The translations under genes and the position numbers were made by a program. A stretch of 12,455 nucleotides of DNA, from NCBI GenBank assembly GCA_964610765.1, contig CAZSWS010000077.1, forward strand, positions 1 through 12,455, given 5' to 3'. How positions within the stretch are numbered: position 1 is the first letter of the stretch; each line of letters begins with the position of its first letter. Below the pieces are notes generated by a model. The model saw only the letters and a list, made by a program, of their open reading frames with translations. It was not told the DNA's origin and made no database searches. This DNA comes from CAZSWS01 sp964610765 (GTDB lineage: Bacteria; Bacteroidota; Bacteroidia; Bacteroidales; Tannerellaceae). This document shows, in pieces, positions 1 to 7,480 of the stretch.

Positions 1-26
1 TTTATAGTTGTATCTTTCTTTACCAT
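1..26 (-). CDS. N-terminal fragment of a leftward gene, possibly a metal P-type ATPase
   Basis: Only the first eight complete codons (MVKKDTTI) lie inside the window; the gene continues past its left edge. An ATG at 26-24 is preceded, six bases away, by AGGAGG, so the start is well supported even though the product is not visible. The gene lies 92 bases downstream of an HMA-AraC regulator on the same strand and is probably in the same operon. In Bacteroidetes, regulators with this domain pairing are often found beside copper or other heavy-metal P-type ATPases, and a short lysine-rich start before an HMA domain would fit, but that identity is inference from context only. Confidence 0.5.
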
Positions 27-30
27 ATAT

Positions 31-40
31 CACCTCCTTT
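31..40 (-). promoter_or_regulatory. Strong Shine-Dalgarno of the left-edge gene
   Basis: Read on the minus strand this is AAAGGAGGTG, with the AGGAGG core six bases before the ATG at 26. It is nearly fully complementary to the 3' end of 16S rRNA. That is unusual here: Bacteroidetes rarely use this signal, and the other genes in the window have none that I can see. Confidence 0.75.
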
Positions 41-41
41 A

Positions 42-53
42 CTAGTTGACTAG
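42..53. repeat. Short inverted repeat next to the left-edge gene
   Basis: CTAGT-TG-ACTAG is a perfect 5+5 inverted repeat with a two-base centre. It sits directly upstream of the strong Shine-Dalgarno of the leftward gene. It could be a regulator-binding site or a small hairpin near the ribosome-binding site; five-base arms can also arise by chance. Confidence 0.3.
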
Positions 54-118
54 CAAAGTTAGGGTGAAAGGTGTAGAAATGCTTTATAGAATTATGGATT
101 AGATTTATATCTTTCTAT

Positions 119-715
119 TCAAACTTGGTCAAGTGTTTTCCTTTTATGCCCCTTGATGCTCTTGTAATAGGTAGGTGTCATGCCGGTGACTGTTTTGAAC
201 TGGGTGCTAAGGTGAGAAACACTTGAATAGTTAAGCAGTTCGGCTATCTCTTTAAGTGAGAGTTCATCATAAACAAGTAGCTCTTTTACTCGTTCTATCT
301 TTTGGGCAATAAAGTATTTCTCAATTGTTGTGTCGGTTACTTCAGAAAAGAGTTTGCTTAAAAAGCTGTAGTCGTGATGAATTTGATTAGTCAAATAGTC
401 GGACAGATTCGTTTTAAGCAGGTTGTCTTTATGATGAACCAAGTCGATAATGAGGTTCTTTATCTGCTCAACAATACGAACGCGTTTGTCGTCAATCAGT
501 TCGAATCCTAAAGGTTCAAGTACGGTACGTATACTCTCCTTAAGTTCTTCAGTCATGTTTTCAGCAAGCGTTACCTCACCCAATTCGACACTTAAAGGTG
601 AAATGTGTAGCTTTTTTAACTCCTCTTCCACAACCATAATGCACCGATTACAAACCATATTCTTGATATACAGTTTGTTTGTTAAATCTATAGGTTTGTA
701 ATTATCGGCTTTCAT
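119..715 (-). CDS. HMA-domain / AraC-type transcriptional regulator
   Basis: A 198-aa cytoplasmic protein with two parts. Residues about 14-80 resemble a heavy-metal-associated (HMA) ferredoxin-like domain, with the CxxC pair at C22 and C25 in NMVCNRC, the position of the metal-binding cysteines in Atx1/CopZ proteins. Residues about 115-190 form an AraC/XylS helix-turn-helix domain: the second recognition unit is visible as LSLKEIAELLNYSSVSHLS followed by FKTVTGMTPTYYK. The length suits an HMA-AraC fusion; the usual sugar-binding cupin is absent. It follows the outer-membrane protein gene by 21 bases and precedes the left-edge gene, so all three may be cotranscribed. The inferred role is sensing a thiophilic metal such as copper and controlling its neighbours; the metal itself cannot be told from sequence. 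Confidence 0.85.
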   Translation of the reverse strand: MKADNYKPIDLTNKLYIKNMVCNRCIMVVEEELKKLHISPLSVELGEVTLAENMTEELKESIRTVLEPLGFELIDDKRVRIVEQIKNLIIDLVHHKDNLLKTNLSDYLTNQIHHDYSFLSKLFSEVTDTTIEKYFIAQKIERVKELLVYDELSLKEIAELLNYSSVSHLSTQFKTVTGMTPTYYKSIKGHKRKTLDQV

Positions 716-736
716 TATGAATTGTAGTTAGGTTGT

Positions 737-1420
737 TTATTTCCAGGTCTTAAAGCTGATGTAGGCACCAATTGATAGGTTGGAAACATTCATGCGCCCA
801 TCCATGCCGTCAAGCTTAATGCTACCCCCAATGATGCTGGCTTTTAGTCCTAAGCCTATCTGATCAGATACGTTATACTCAAGTGAAACACTTGTTTGTG
901 CACCAAAGACTACTTTACTTAGTGTATAATCGCGTCCATCCAAATCATCTTTTACATGATATAATAGCGGACCTACACCAATATGAGCAAGTAATAGAAA
1001 ATTGTTAAACTCATGACGTGCCGAGAAGGTTGGACCAAAATAAACAAATGAGTTTGTTTCTTTAAACTTATCAGCTCCTCCCATACCCGGGATATGAATG
1101 TTGTTTGCACTAACTGAAGAAGCTGCATAGTTCAAGCTTAATCCTAATCCCCATGTTTCTTTAAAGAAGTATTGCCCGTCTAGGTCAATGTTATATCCGC
1201 TTCGAAGGTCTCTTGACAGTTTGTCAATATCACTATCTATTTTCATGATTTTTCCTAACCGGTGAGCATATCCTCCGCCGAGGGCTATTCGGAAGTCTTT
1301 ATATTTCACACTCCCTATGTTGGTAGAGTTTGTTAGCTCATTTTTATTTTGTGAGATAGCCGCTAATGGCAACAGTAAAGTAGCCATTAGAATGACTAAA
1401 CAAGTACGGAAATTTTTCAT
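737..1420 (-). CDS. Outer-membrane beta-barrel protein
   Basis: A 227-aa protein with a Sec signal peptide: basic start MKNFR, a hydrophobic core to about residue 21, and probable cleavage near AAISQ-NKN. The mature part has alternating polar and hydrophobic stretches rich in glycine and aromatic residues (RIALGGGYAHRLG, WGLGLSLNYAASS, YFGPTFSARHEF, LLLAHIGVGPLLY, LGLKASIIGGS), ending in a final strand GAYISFKTWK. This is the pattern of a small 8-10-strand barrel of the OMP_b-brl type. The ligand or function is not recognisable. It is the first gene of the leftward unit that continues into the HMA-AraC regulator, so a link to metal stress is possible but not shown. A -7 promoter box lies 29 bases ahead of the ATG. 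Confidence 0.8.
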   Translation of the reverse strand: MKNFRTCLVILMATLLLPLAAISQNKNELTNSTNIGSVKYKDFRIALGGGYAHRLGKIMKIDSDIDKLSRDLRSGYNIDLDGQYFFKETWGLGLSLNYAASSVSANNIHIPGMGGADKFKETNSFVYFGPTFSARHEFNNFLLLAHIGVGPLLYHVKDDLDGRDYTLSKVVFGAQTSVSLEYNVSDQIGLGLKASIIGGSIKLDGMDGRMNVSNLSIGAYISFKTWK

Positions 1421-1448
1421 TGTTATAATAATTATGTATTTAAAAATG

Positions 1449-1456
1449 CAAAGCTA
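1449..1456 (-). promoter_or_regulatory. Bacteroidetes-type -7 box for the outer-membrane protein operon
   Basis: On the minus strand the sequence reads TAGCTTTG, an exact match to TAnnTTTG. The predicted transcript start, near 1442, leaves a leader of about 22 bases before the ATG at 1420. No good TTTG -33 element is seen at the usual spacing. Confidence 0.5.
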
Positions 1457-1524
1457 TATCGAAAAATTTTAATACAGTGCACTTTTGTCTGAAAAAAACG
1501 TGAGTTGAATTGATATTGTTTGCT

Positions 1525-1532
1525 TATTTTTG
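1525..1532 (+). promoter_or_regulatory. Bacteroidetes-type -7 box for the M64 peptidase gene
   Basis: TATTTTTG matches TAnnTTTG exactly. A GTTG at 1504-1507, 17 bases upstream, may serve as a partial -33 element. Transcription would begin near 1539, 20 bases ahead of the ATG at 1559 and downstream of the in-frame TTG at 1520, which argues against that TTG as a start. Confidence 0.5.
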
Positions 1533-1558
1533 TGATAAACCTATTTAAAGATAAGTCT

Positions 1559-2860
1559 ATGACACAAAGCATGTATCGTCGATCCTTAATTGTTTTCTTT
1601 GGGATAGCTCTACCACTATTTATACTCATTGCTCAAGAGACTCCGGAGTATGCGCAGTATTTTGAAAAGAAATCACTTCGTGTTGACTTTTCACTTATAG
1701 GAAATGCAGATGGCCAGTGGGCTGCACTTGAGCAGTTGCGTGAAGAGCCTATCTGGAGTGGTCCGGTCAAAAACCTGATTGATACGTTTAATTATGGCGG
1801 ATACTATGTGGAAGTATATGACAAGAAAACGAATGTGTTGATTTATTCGCGCGGATTTAACACGCTTTTCGAAGAGTGGCTGACGACAGAGCAAGCAGCT
1901 AAACAAACGCAATCGTGGACAAATAGTATGTCAGTCCCTTTTCCGAAGCAAGAAGTGCAGCTACTTATCACGGGGCGTGATAGGAAAAGCGGAGAGTTTG
2001 GCGTGTTGCTAACTGTTGATATCGACCCGTCAAGTATAGATATTGATAAAAGCCCGCTGCCTGTTTATCCGGTAGATGAAATATTGCTGCAAGGTGATTC
2101 TTCAGAAAAGGTAGACTTTGTCTTTATAGCTGAAGGATATACAGCTGAGGAAAAAGATAAGTTTTTTGCTGATGCCCGACGTTTTACGGAATCGCTATTC
2201 AAGACTCCTCCTTTTGATGTTCGGAAGAGTGATTTTAATGTGCGTGCCGTGGCTGTTCCTTCTGAAGAGTCCGGAACGGATATCTCAGGAAACGGTGTTT
2301 TTAAGAATACAGCACTTAACTCAGGATATTACACATTTGGAATAGAGCGATATTTGACGACAAAAGATATGCGGTCGATTAAAGATGCGGTAGCGAATGT
2401 GCCTTGTGATGCTATCTATGTGTTGGTCAATACTGATAAATATGGAGGAGGAGGGATGTATAATAATTATGCGATTGGAACGGCAGACCATCCTCAAACA
2501 GCCGACATCTTTGTGCATGAGCTAGGTCATAGCTTTGGAGGGTTGGCTGACGAATATTTCTCATCGGAAGTAGCTTATGATGATTTTTACACGTTGACCA
2601 TTGAACCCTGGGAACCCAATATTACTACCTTAATCAATTTCGAATCAAAGTGGCAAGACCTTTTACCTAAAGGCATACCGGTACCTACGCCTTTGACTAA
2701 TCCATATAAAGACCAACTGGGAGTCTTTGAAGGGGGAGGCTATGTGTCGAAAGGTATTTACCGACCTTCTGACCATTGTATGATGCGCGACTATGCACCC
2801 TTTTGCGAAGCCTGTGTCAGAGCTATTCATCAGATGGTTGACTTTCTGACAGATAAATAG
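1559..2860 (+). CDS. Secreted M64-family (IgA-type) zinc metallopeptidase
   Basis: A 433-aa exported protein. A signal peptide occupies residues about 5-24 (YRRSLIVFFGIALPLFILIA). An N-terminal domain follows to about residue 150, resembling the accessory domain found in Bacteroides M64 proteins. The peptidase domain starts near KVDFVFIAEGYTAEEKDKF and carries the zinc motif HELGH at 320-324, extended as SFGGLADEY; H320 and H324 are zinc ligands, E321 is the catalytic base, and the acidic pair D331-E332 probably holds the third ligand. A conserved C-terminal block CMMRDYAPFCEAC (407-419) could form a disulfide or cap the active site. Family M64 is named for an IgA protease, but gut Bacteroides members are poorly characterised and the substrate here is unknown. 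The start at 1559 is chosen over TTG 1520 because of the promoter position and the better signal peptide. Confidence 0.88.
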   Translation: MTQSMYRRSLIVFFGIALPLFILIAQETPEYAQYFEKKSLRVDFSLIGNADGQWAALEQLREEPIWSGPVKNLIDTFNYGGYYVEVYDKKTNVLIYSRGFNTLFEEWLTTEQAAKQTQSWTNSMSVPFPKQEVQLLITGRDRKSGEFGVLLTVDIDPSSIDIDKSPLPVYPVDEILLQGDSSEKVDFVFIAEGYTAEEKDKFFADARRFTESLFKTPPFDVRKSDFNVRAVAVPSEESGTDISGNGVFKNTALNSGYYTFGIERYLTTKDMRSIKDAVANVPCDAIYVLVNTDKYGGGGMYNNYAIGTADHPQTADIFVHELGHSFGGLADEYFSSEVAYDDFYTLTIEPWEPNITTLINFESKWQDLLPKGIPVPTPLTNPYKDQLGVFEGGGYVSKGIYRPSDHCMMRDYAPFCEACVRAIHQMVDFLTDK

Positions 2861-2923
2861 TCATTGAACGAATATCAGTTCTTCTTTGCTAACTAATGCC
2901 CATCGTTATTATCAGCAGTCGAG

Positions 2924-2940
2924 GGGTGAAACCGGGTGAA
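2924..2940 (+). repeat. Two direct repeats GGGTGAA, ten bases apart
   Basis: GGGTGAA occurs at 2924-2930 and 2934-2940, exactly one helical turn apart, about 50 bases ahead of the malQ -7 box. Tandem sites on one DNA face at this distance are where an activator could bind. Seven-base identity is modest evidence. Confidence 0.3.
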
Positions 2941-2987
2941 TGCTTTCTTTTAACATTTCATTTAGACTTATTGATTGTAAAGAGGGT

Positions 2988-2995
2988 TAGCTTTG
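2988..2995 (+). promoter_or_regulatory. Bacteroidetes-type -7 box for malQ
   Basis: TAGCTTTG matches TAnnTTTG exactly and is identical to the box of the outer-membrane protein operon. The expected transcript start, near 3002, gives a leader of about 21 bases before the ATG at 3023. The in-frame TTG at 2993 lies within this box and is therefore an unlikely start codon. The -33 element is not clear. Confidence 0.5.
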
Positions 2996-3022
2996 TATGA
3001 AGTTGATAAATCTGTTTTTGAT

Positions 3023-5695
3023 ATGAAGATACAATTACACCTCAATTATCAGACGCAATGGGGGCAAAGGATTTGTGTGTCCGGAACGACATCAGTGCTT
3101 GGAGACAGAGACGTGGAAAAAGCACATGAAATGGTTTGCATTGCATCTGATAGATGGTTCTTGGAAGTTGATATAGAGCAGGAAGGCTTGCTGGAATACA
3201 ACTATGTGGTGAAAGAAGGAGAGCAAGTTGTTCGGAATGAACATCGAATACCCCACTTACTGCTGTTGATGAAAGGTGAAAGCTATATAGTGAATGACCA
3301 CTGGTATGAAGTACCTCAGCAGAAATACTTCGATTCATCTGCTTTTACGGATGTCTTTTTTGCTCATTCATCTCAACCAACTTTTCAGCAATATCCCGGA
3401 GCATTGTTGTTTTCTGTTTACTGTCCTTATGCTTCTGCAGAGCAAGAGGTAACTCTTTGCGGTTCGATAAGCATGCTGGGTGATTGGGTGCCGGAAGCAG
3501 CACTCCCCATGCATTATTTAGGACAAGGTATTTGGCAATTAAGCATCAACAGACAGCAACTTAATTCAGGATTTTCATATAAACTTCTTATACGTGATAA
3601 AAAAAGCAAAGCGGCAATACATTGGGAAGATGCTGAGAATAGGTATTTAAACGATTTGCTTTTGCTAACAGTCCAACATACCACGTGTGTCGTTTCATTG
3701 ACCTATGCATGCAAGGGGTTGTTTTGGAAAACTGCCGGAGTAGCGATACCTGTTTTTTCTCTTCGTTCGGAAGACAGCTTTGGAGTTGGCGACTTTTTAG
3801 ATTTGAAAAAGCTGGTAGATTGGAGCAAGTTAACCGGCTTGAAAGTTATCCAGCTATTGCCCATAAATGATACAACTATCACACGCACGTGGCTTGATTC
3901 TTATCCGTACAAAGCTATTTCAACGTATGCGTTGCATCCTTTGTATTTAAACTTGAAGTCACTGCCTTTGAATGATCGGGTGAAAGCTGAAGCATATACC
4001 CGTGAAGCTGCTGAGCTGAATGCATTGTCTGCTGTTGATTATGAAAAAGCATTAGCACTCAAGGAGCGTTATATCGCTGATTTATATACTGAACAAGGGA
4101 GTAAGGTGTGTAAAACAAAAGGTTATCAGACTTTTTATACGCAAAATGAATATTGGCTTTTCCCATATGCTTGCTTTTCTTATTTGCGAGATAAGTATGG
4201 AACACTCAACTGGCGCTTATGGGGCGAGCATGTTACGTATGATGAAAGCAGGTTGAAAGAGCTGATAGCTGCTGATAAACAGGCAGATTTAGGTGTGAAG
4301 GGGTACTTTTTTACACAGTATTTGTTGCATATTCAACTGAGTGAATCGCGTGATTATGCACATCAGGAAGGTGTGATACTTAAAGGAGATATACCCATTG
4401 GCATTCACTCTCAAAGTGTTGAAGCCTGGATTGAACCTCATCTTTTCAACTTGGATGTGCAGACCGGTGCTCCACCGGACGATTTTTCGGTGTATGGTCA
4501 GAACTGGGGCTTCCCAACTTACAATTGGGACGAAATGGCTAAAGATGGTTATCGATGGTGGAAGCAACGATTTCGCAAGATGGCCGATTATTTTGATGCT
4601 TACCGTATTGATCATATCTTGGGCTTTTTTAGGATTTGGGAAATACCAATATCCTCCGTTCAAGGACTGTTGGGCTATTTTAGTCCGGCACTACCCTATA
4701 CCGAAGATGAACTGCGTGGCAGAGGGTTGCGTTTGGATATCGAACGAATGACCTCTCCTTATATTCACGAACAGTATTTGTATGAGATTTTCGGGAAGCA
4801 TAAGCAAGAAGTAATTCATGCTTATATGCACTCAATAGCCTATGGACGGTATGAGTTGAATGCAACTTGCAATACACAAGAGAAAATACAGAAACTATTT
4901 CAAGGCAAAACAGATAGTAAAAGCATGGAAATACGTGACGGACTCTTCTCGTTGTGCAACGAAGTATTGTTTGTACGAGATAAACGCGAGCCTCAGAAAC
5001 TGCATCCTCGTATTACGGCACAGTTCACGTATTCATATAAAGATTTAAGTGAAAAAGATCAGGAAATATATAATCGCTTGTACGACCATTTCTTTTATGA
5101 ACGTCATGATTGGTTCTGGAAAGAGTCTGCAATGCAAAAACTTCCGGATATTATTGATGCTACCCGCATGTTGGTTTGTGGAGAAGACCTGGGTATGATT
5201 CCCAATTGTGTACCTGAAGTCATGCACGACTTGCAAATTCTTAGTTTAGAGATTGAACGGATGCCAAAGGTTAAAGAACTGCTTTTTACTCCGCTTTATC
5301 AAATCCCCTATGCCAGTGTTTGTACTACTTCTACGCATGATATGTCAACAATACGCTTATGGTGGGAAGAAAACAAAGCCTTGACACAGCAGTATTACAA
5401 TGAAGTATTATGGAAAACAGGTGAAGCCCCTGAGCAGTGTTCCGGCGAGCTATGTAGGCAAATCATAGTTAATCATCTTTCTTCGCCGGCTATGCTGGCT
5501 ATTCTGCCCTTGCAGGATTGGCTGTCTTTTGATGAAAACATCCGTAATCCGGATGTAAAAGCCGAAAGGATTAATATTCCGGCAGAAGCACAACATTATT
5601 GGCAATATAAGATGCACTTTACATTAGAGGACCTGCTGGAGGCAGCCCAGACGAATCGCGAAATCAGTCGTATGGTTTCAGCAAGCGGACGTTAG
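3023..5695 (+). CDS. malQ: 4-alpha-glucanotransferase, GH77 with two CBM20 domains (DPE2-like)
   Basis: An 890-aa cytoplasmic enzyme (no signal peptide) that transfers alpha-1,4-glucan segments between maltodextrins or glycogen-like chains. Two starch-binding CBM20 domains come first: residues about 1-110 (LNYQTQWGQRICVSG, SVLGD) and about 125-225 (VTLCGSISMLGDW). The GH77 barrel begins near residue 238 (AIPVFSLRSEDSFGVGDF). By family comparison the nucleophile is D530 (YRIDHILGFF), the acid/base is E721 (CGEDLGMIP) and the transition-state stabiliser is D773 (STHDMSTIR). D530 and E721 are 191 residues apart, about 140 more than in the short bacterial amylomaltases, so there is a large insert between them, as in plant DPE2. 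All catalytic residues are present. It is a monocistronic gene convergent with kdsA, with its stop only 20 bases from that of kdsA. A TTG start ten codons earlier is rejected because it overlaps the promoter. Confidence 0.93.
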   Translation: MKIQLHLNYQTQWGQRICVSGTTSVLGDRDVEKAHEMVCIASDRWFLEVDIEQEGLLEYNYVVKEGEQVVRNEHRIPHLLLLMKGESYIVNDHWYEVPQQKYFDSSAFTDVFFAHSSQPTFQQYPGALLFSVYCPYASAEQEVTLCGSISMLGDWVPEAALPMHYLGQGIWQLSINRQQLNSGFSYKLLIRDKKSKAAIHWEDAENRYLNDLLLLTVQHTTCVVSLTYACKGLFWKTAGVAIPVFSLRSEDSFGVGDFLDLKKLVDWSKLTGLKVIQLLPINDTTITRTWLDSYPYKAISTYALHPLYLNLKSLPLNDRVKAEAYTREAAELNALSAVDYEKALALKERYIADLYTEQGSKVCKTKGYQTFYTQNEYWLFPYACFSYLRDKYGTLNWRLWGEHVTYDESRLKELIAADKQADLGVKGYFFTQYLLHIQLSESRDYAHQEGVILKGDIPIGIHSQSVEAWIEPHLFNLDVQTGAPPDDFSVYGQNWGFPTYNWDEMAKDGYRWWKQRFRKMADYFDAYRIDHILGFFRIWEIPISSVQGLLGYFSPALPYTEDELRGRGLRLDIERMTSPYIHEQYLYEIFGKHKQEVIHAYMHSIAYGRYELNATCNTQEKIQKLFQGKTDSKSMEIRDGLFSLCNEVLFVRDKREPQKLHPRITAQFTYSYKDLSEKDQEIYNRLYDHFFYERHDWFWKESAMQKLPDIIDATRMLVCGEDLGMIPNCVPEVMHDLQILSLEIERMPKVKELLFTPLYQIPYASVCTTSTHDMSTIRLWWEENKALTQQYYNEVLWKTGEAPEQCSGELCRQIIVNHLSSPAMLAILPLQDWLSFDENIRNPDVKAERINIPAEAQHYWQYKMHFTLEDLLEAAQTNREISRMVSASGR

Positions 5696-5715
5696 GAAGC
5701 AGCTAATAGGCTTGT

Positions 5716-6531
5716 TTAGTTAGCAAACCCATTAATGACTTGTCGGATTTGAACAAGTCGCTCCAATAAGGTTTCCAGTTTGTCTAAATGCAACATGTTT
5801 GCTCCATCTGATTTGGCATTTGCCGGGTCAGGATGGGTTTCTATAAACAAACCATCAGCGCCAACTACAACGGCAGCCCGTGCGATGGTTTCAATCATTG
5901 CAGGATTACCTCCGGTGATGCCGGATGGTTGGTTGGGTTGTTGCAAGGAGTGTGTAACGTCCATAATGACGGGAAAACCAAATTGTTGCATAGTGGGGAT
6001 GCCCCGGTAGTCAACAATGAGGTCTCCATATCCAAAGGAAGTGCCCCGGTCAGTGAGCATGACGTTTGTATTGCCACTGTCTGTTATTTTTTTTGCTGCA
6101 AACTGCATGGCTTCAGGAGAAAGAAACTGCCCCTTCTTTATATTCACTATTTTGCCTGTTTTGGCTGCGGCAATGAGCAGTTCTGTTTGACGACTCAAGA
6201 ATGCCGGGATTTGTAAAATATCTACATAGCCGGCGGCAAGTTCAGCCTCATTAGGGTCATGGATGTCTGTTACTGTTGGAACACCAAATGTTTCTCCTAC
6301 CTTACGCAATATGTTTAATGCTTTTTCGTCTCCAATACCGGTAAAAGAATCGATGCGCGAACGATTAGCTTTTCTGTATGAGCCTTTAAAAACATAAGGT
6401 ATCTGTAGTCGCTGAGTAATCGTAGTGATTTTTTCAGCAATGCGCATAGCTATGTCTTCTCCTTCGATGGCACATGGACCGGCCAGTAAAAAGAAGTTAT
6501 CTGTTTTTGTAAGGTTTTCTATTGTGTACAT
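5716..6531 (-). CDS. kdsA: 3-deoxy-8-phosphooctulonate (Kdo-8-P) synthase, metal-dependent type
   Basis: A 271-aa cytosolic enzyme condensing arabinose-5-phosphate with phosphoenolpyruvate to give Kdo-8-phosphate for the lipopolysaccharide core. Family blocks are intact: LLAGPCAIEGED (15-26), FKGSYRKANRSR (48-59), the TDIHDP block (88-93), IKKGQF (131-136), DRGTSFGYGDL (161-171) and GGNP (207-210). C20, H194, E231 and D242 correspond to the metal ligands of the Aquifex enzyme; in the metal-independent E. coli enzyme the Cys position is Asn, so this one is expected to need a divalent metal. Length is normal. The ATG lies 2 bases after the miaA stop, so the two genes are surely cotranscribed and perhaps translationally coupled. 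It ends 20 bases from the convergent malQ, so no further Kdo gene follows it. Confidence 0.96.
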   Translation of the reverse strand: MYTIENLTKTDNFFLLAGPCAIEGEDIAMRIAEKITTITQRLQIPYVFKGSYRKANRSRIDSFTGIGDEKALNILRKVGETFGVPTVTDIHDPNEAELAAGYVDILQIPAFLSRQTELLIAAAKTGKIVNIKKGQFLSPEAMQFAAKKITDSGNTNVMLTDRGTSFGYGDLIVDYRGIPTMQQFGFPVIMDVTHSLQQPNQPSGITGGNPAMIETIARAAVVVGADGLFIETHPDPANAKSDGANMLHLDKLETLLERLVQIRQVINGFAN

Positions 6532-6533
6532 TG

Positions 6534-7466
6534 TTATATGTTCGTTTGTTTCGTTAATAATTTCATCGTTTGTTCTATTTTTTCTTCAGTAGGCAAACCT
6601 GCTTCAATCCAGTGTATCTTGATGCCTCTTTTCTCCATACCCCTGAACCAGGTCATTTGTCGCTTCGCAAATTGATGAATAGCTATTTCCAGCTTCTCTA
6701 TCATTTCCTCCAGCTTGAGCTCTCCCAGAAGGTATAAAGTTAAAAACTTGTACTCCAGTCCGTAGTAAATTAGGTCTTCCGGTTTTACTCCAGTCCGGAT
6801 TAGGGAATCTACTTCATCAATCATTCCTTCCTGCAAACGTGCCCGGAGTCTGTTCGATATCTTGCTTCTTCGCTCTTCACGACCAATGTGTAAGCCAATT
6901 GTTAGGCTGCGAATAGGCGGATAAACATTCTTTTCCGGTTGCGATTGTCTGTAAAATTCTTCTATTTCTATGGCACGGATAGCTCGTTGGGCTGAGTCAA
7001 CATCCGTTTTATTGTGGAGTGTTTTGTAGGTTGAAAGGATGGCTTCCAGTTCCTCCAATGTTTTGCTTCTCAATGATTCTCGGAGCTCCGGATTTTCCGG
7101 TACGTCTAAAAGTTGAAACCCTTTCAGTACCGCTTCTATATACATGCCGGTTCCTCCACATAGTATGGGAAGTTTCTGTTTGTCTTGAATGCTTTTATAG
7201 GCTTTGTGAAAGTCGTGCTGATAGCGAAATAGGTTATATTTTGTTCCGGGTTCGCAAATATCAATGAGGTGGTAGGGGATTTGTTTACCATTCACCACGT
7301 ATTCATTTAAGTCTTTACCTGTTCCTAAATCCATCGAGCGATATACCTGTCTGGAATCAGCACTGATAATCTCGGTGTTAATTCGTTCGGCCAAGGCAGC
7401 TGCAAAAGGTGTTTTGCCGGAAGCTGTAGGTCCTAAGACAGTAATCAGTTCATACGGTGAATTCAT
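6534..7466 (-). CDS. miaA: tRNA dimethylallyltransferase
   Basis: A 310-aa enzyme that adds a dimethylallyl group to N6 of A37 in tRNAs reading codons that start with U, the first step toward ms2i6A. Visible motifs are the P-loop GPTASGKT (12-19), SADSRQVY (35-42, with D37 at the catalytic position), LGTGKD (47-52), CGGTGMYI (103-110), and the C-terminal tRNA-binding block HQFAKRQMTWFRG. The ATG at 7466 is chosen rather than the in-frame ATG at 7493, because 7493 lies inside the gapA terminator hairpin and upstream of a -7 promoter box. MNSPYELITVLGPTASGKT is also the usual compact start of this family. It is the first gene of the miaA-kdsA operon. Confidence 0.95.
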   Translation of the reverse strand: MNSPYELITVLGPTASGKTPFAAALAERINTEIISADSRQVYRSMDLGTGKDLNEYVVNGKQIPYHLIDICEPGTKYNLFRYQHDFHKAYKSIQDKQKLPILCGGTGMYIEAVLKGFQLLDVPENPELRESLRSKTLEELEAILSTYKTLHNKTDVDSAQRAIRAIEIEEFYRQSQPEKNVYPPIRSLTIGLHIGREERRSKISNRLRARLQEGMIDEVDSLIRTGVKPEDLIYYGLEYKFLTLYLLGELKLEEMIEKLEIAIHQFAKRQMTWFRGMEKRGIKIHWIEAGLPTEEKIEQTMKLLTKQTNI

Positions 7467-7471
7467 CCCTA

Positions 7472-7479
7472 CAAAGATA
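7472..7479 (-). promoter_or_regulatory. Bacteroidetes-type -7 box for miaA-kdsA
   Basis: On the minus strand this reads TATCTTTG, an exact match to TAnnTTTG, and lies just after the T-tract of the gapA terminator. Its end is only five bases from the miaA ATG at 7466, so a transcript from it would have almost no leader. Either the miaA mRNA is leaderless or the match is fortuitous. Confidence 0.4.
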
Positions 7480-7480
7480 T

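Noticed and set aside
450..701. Plus-strand reading frame opposite the HMA-AraC gene
   Set aside because: Serine-rich, low-complexity translation that mirrors the real gene on the other strand; no promoter or family resemblance.
5702..5724. GCTAA / TTAGC inverted repeat at the malQ-kdsA convergent junction, as a possible two-way terminator
   Set aside because: Only five base pairs with a 13-base loop, no T-tract on either strand, and one arm lies inside kdsA.
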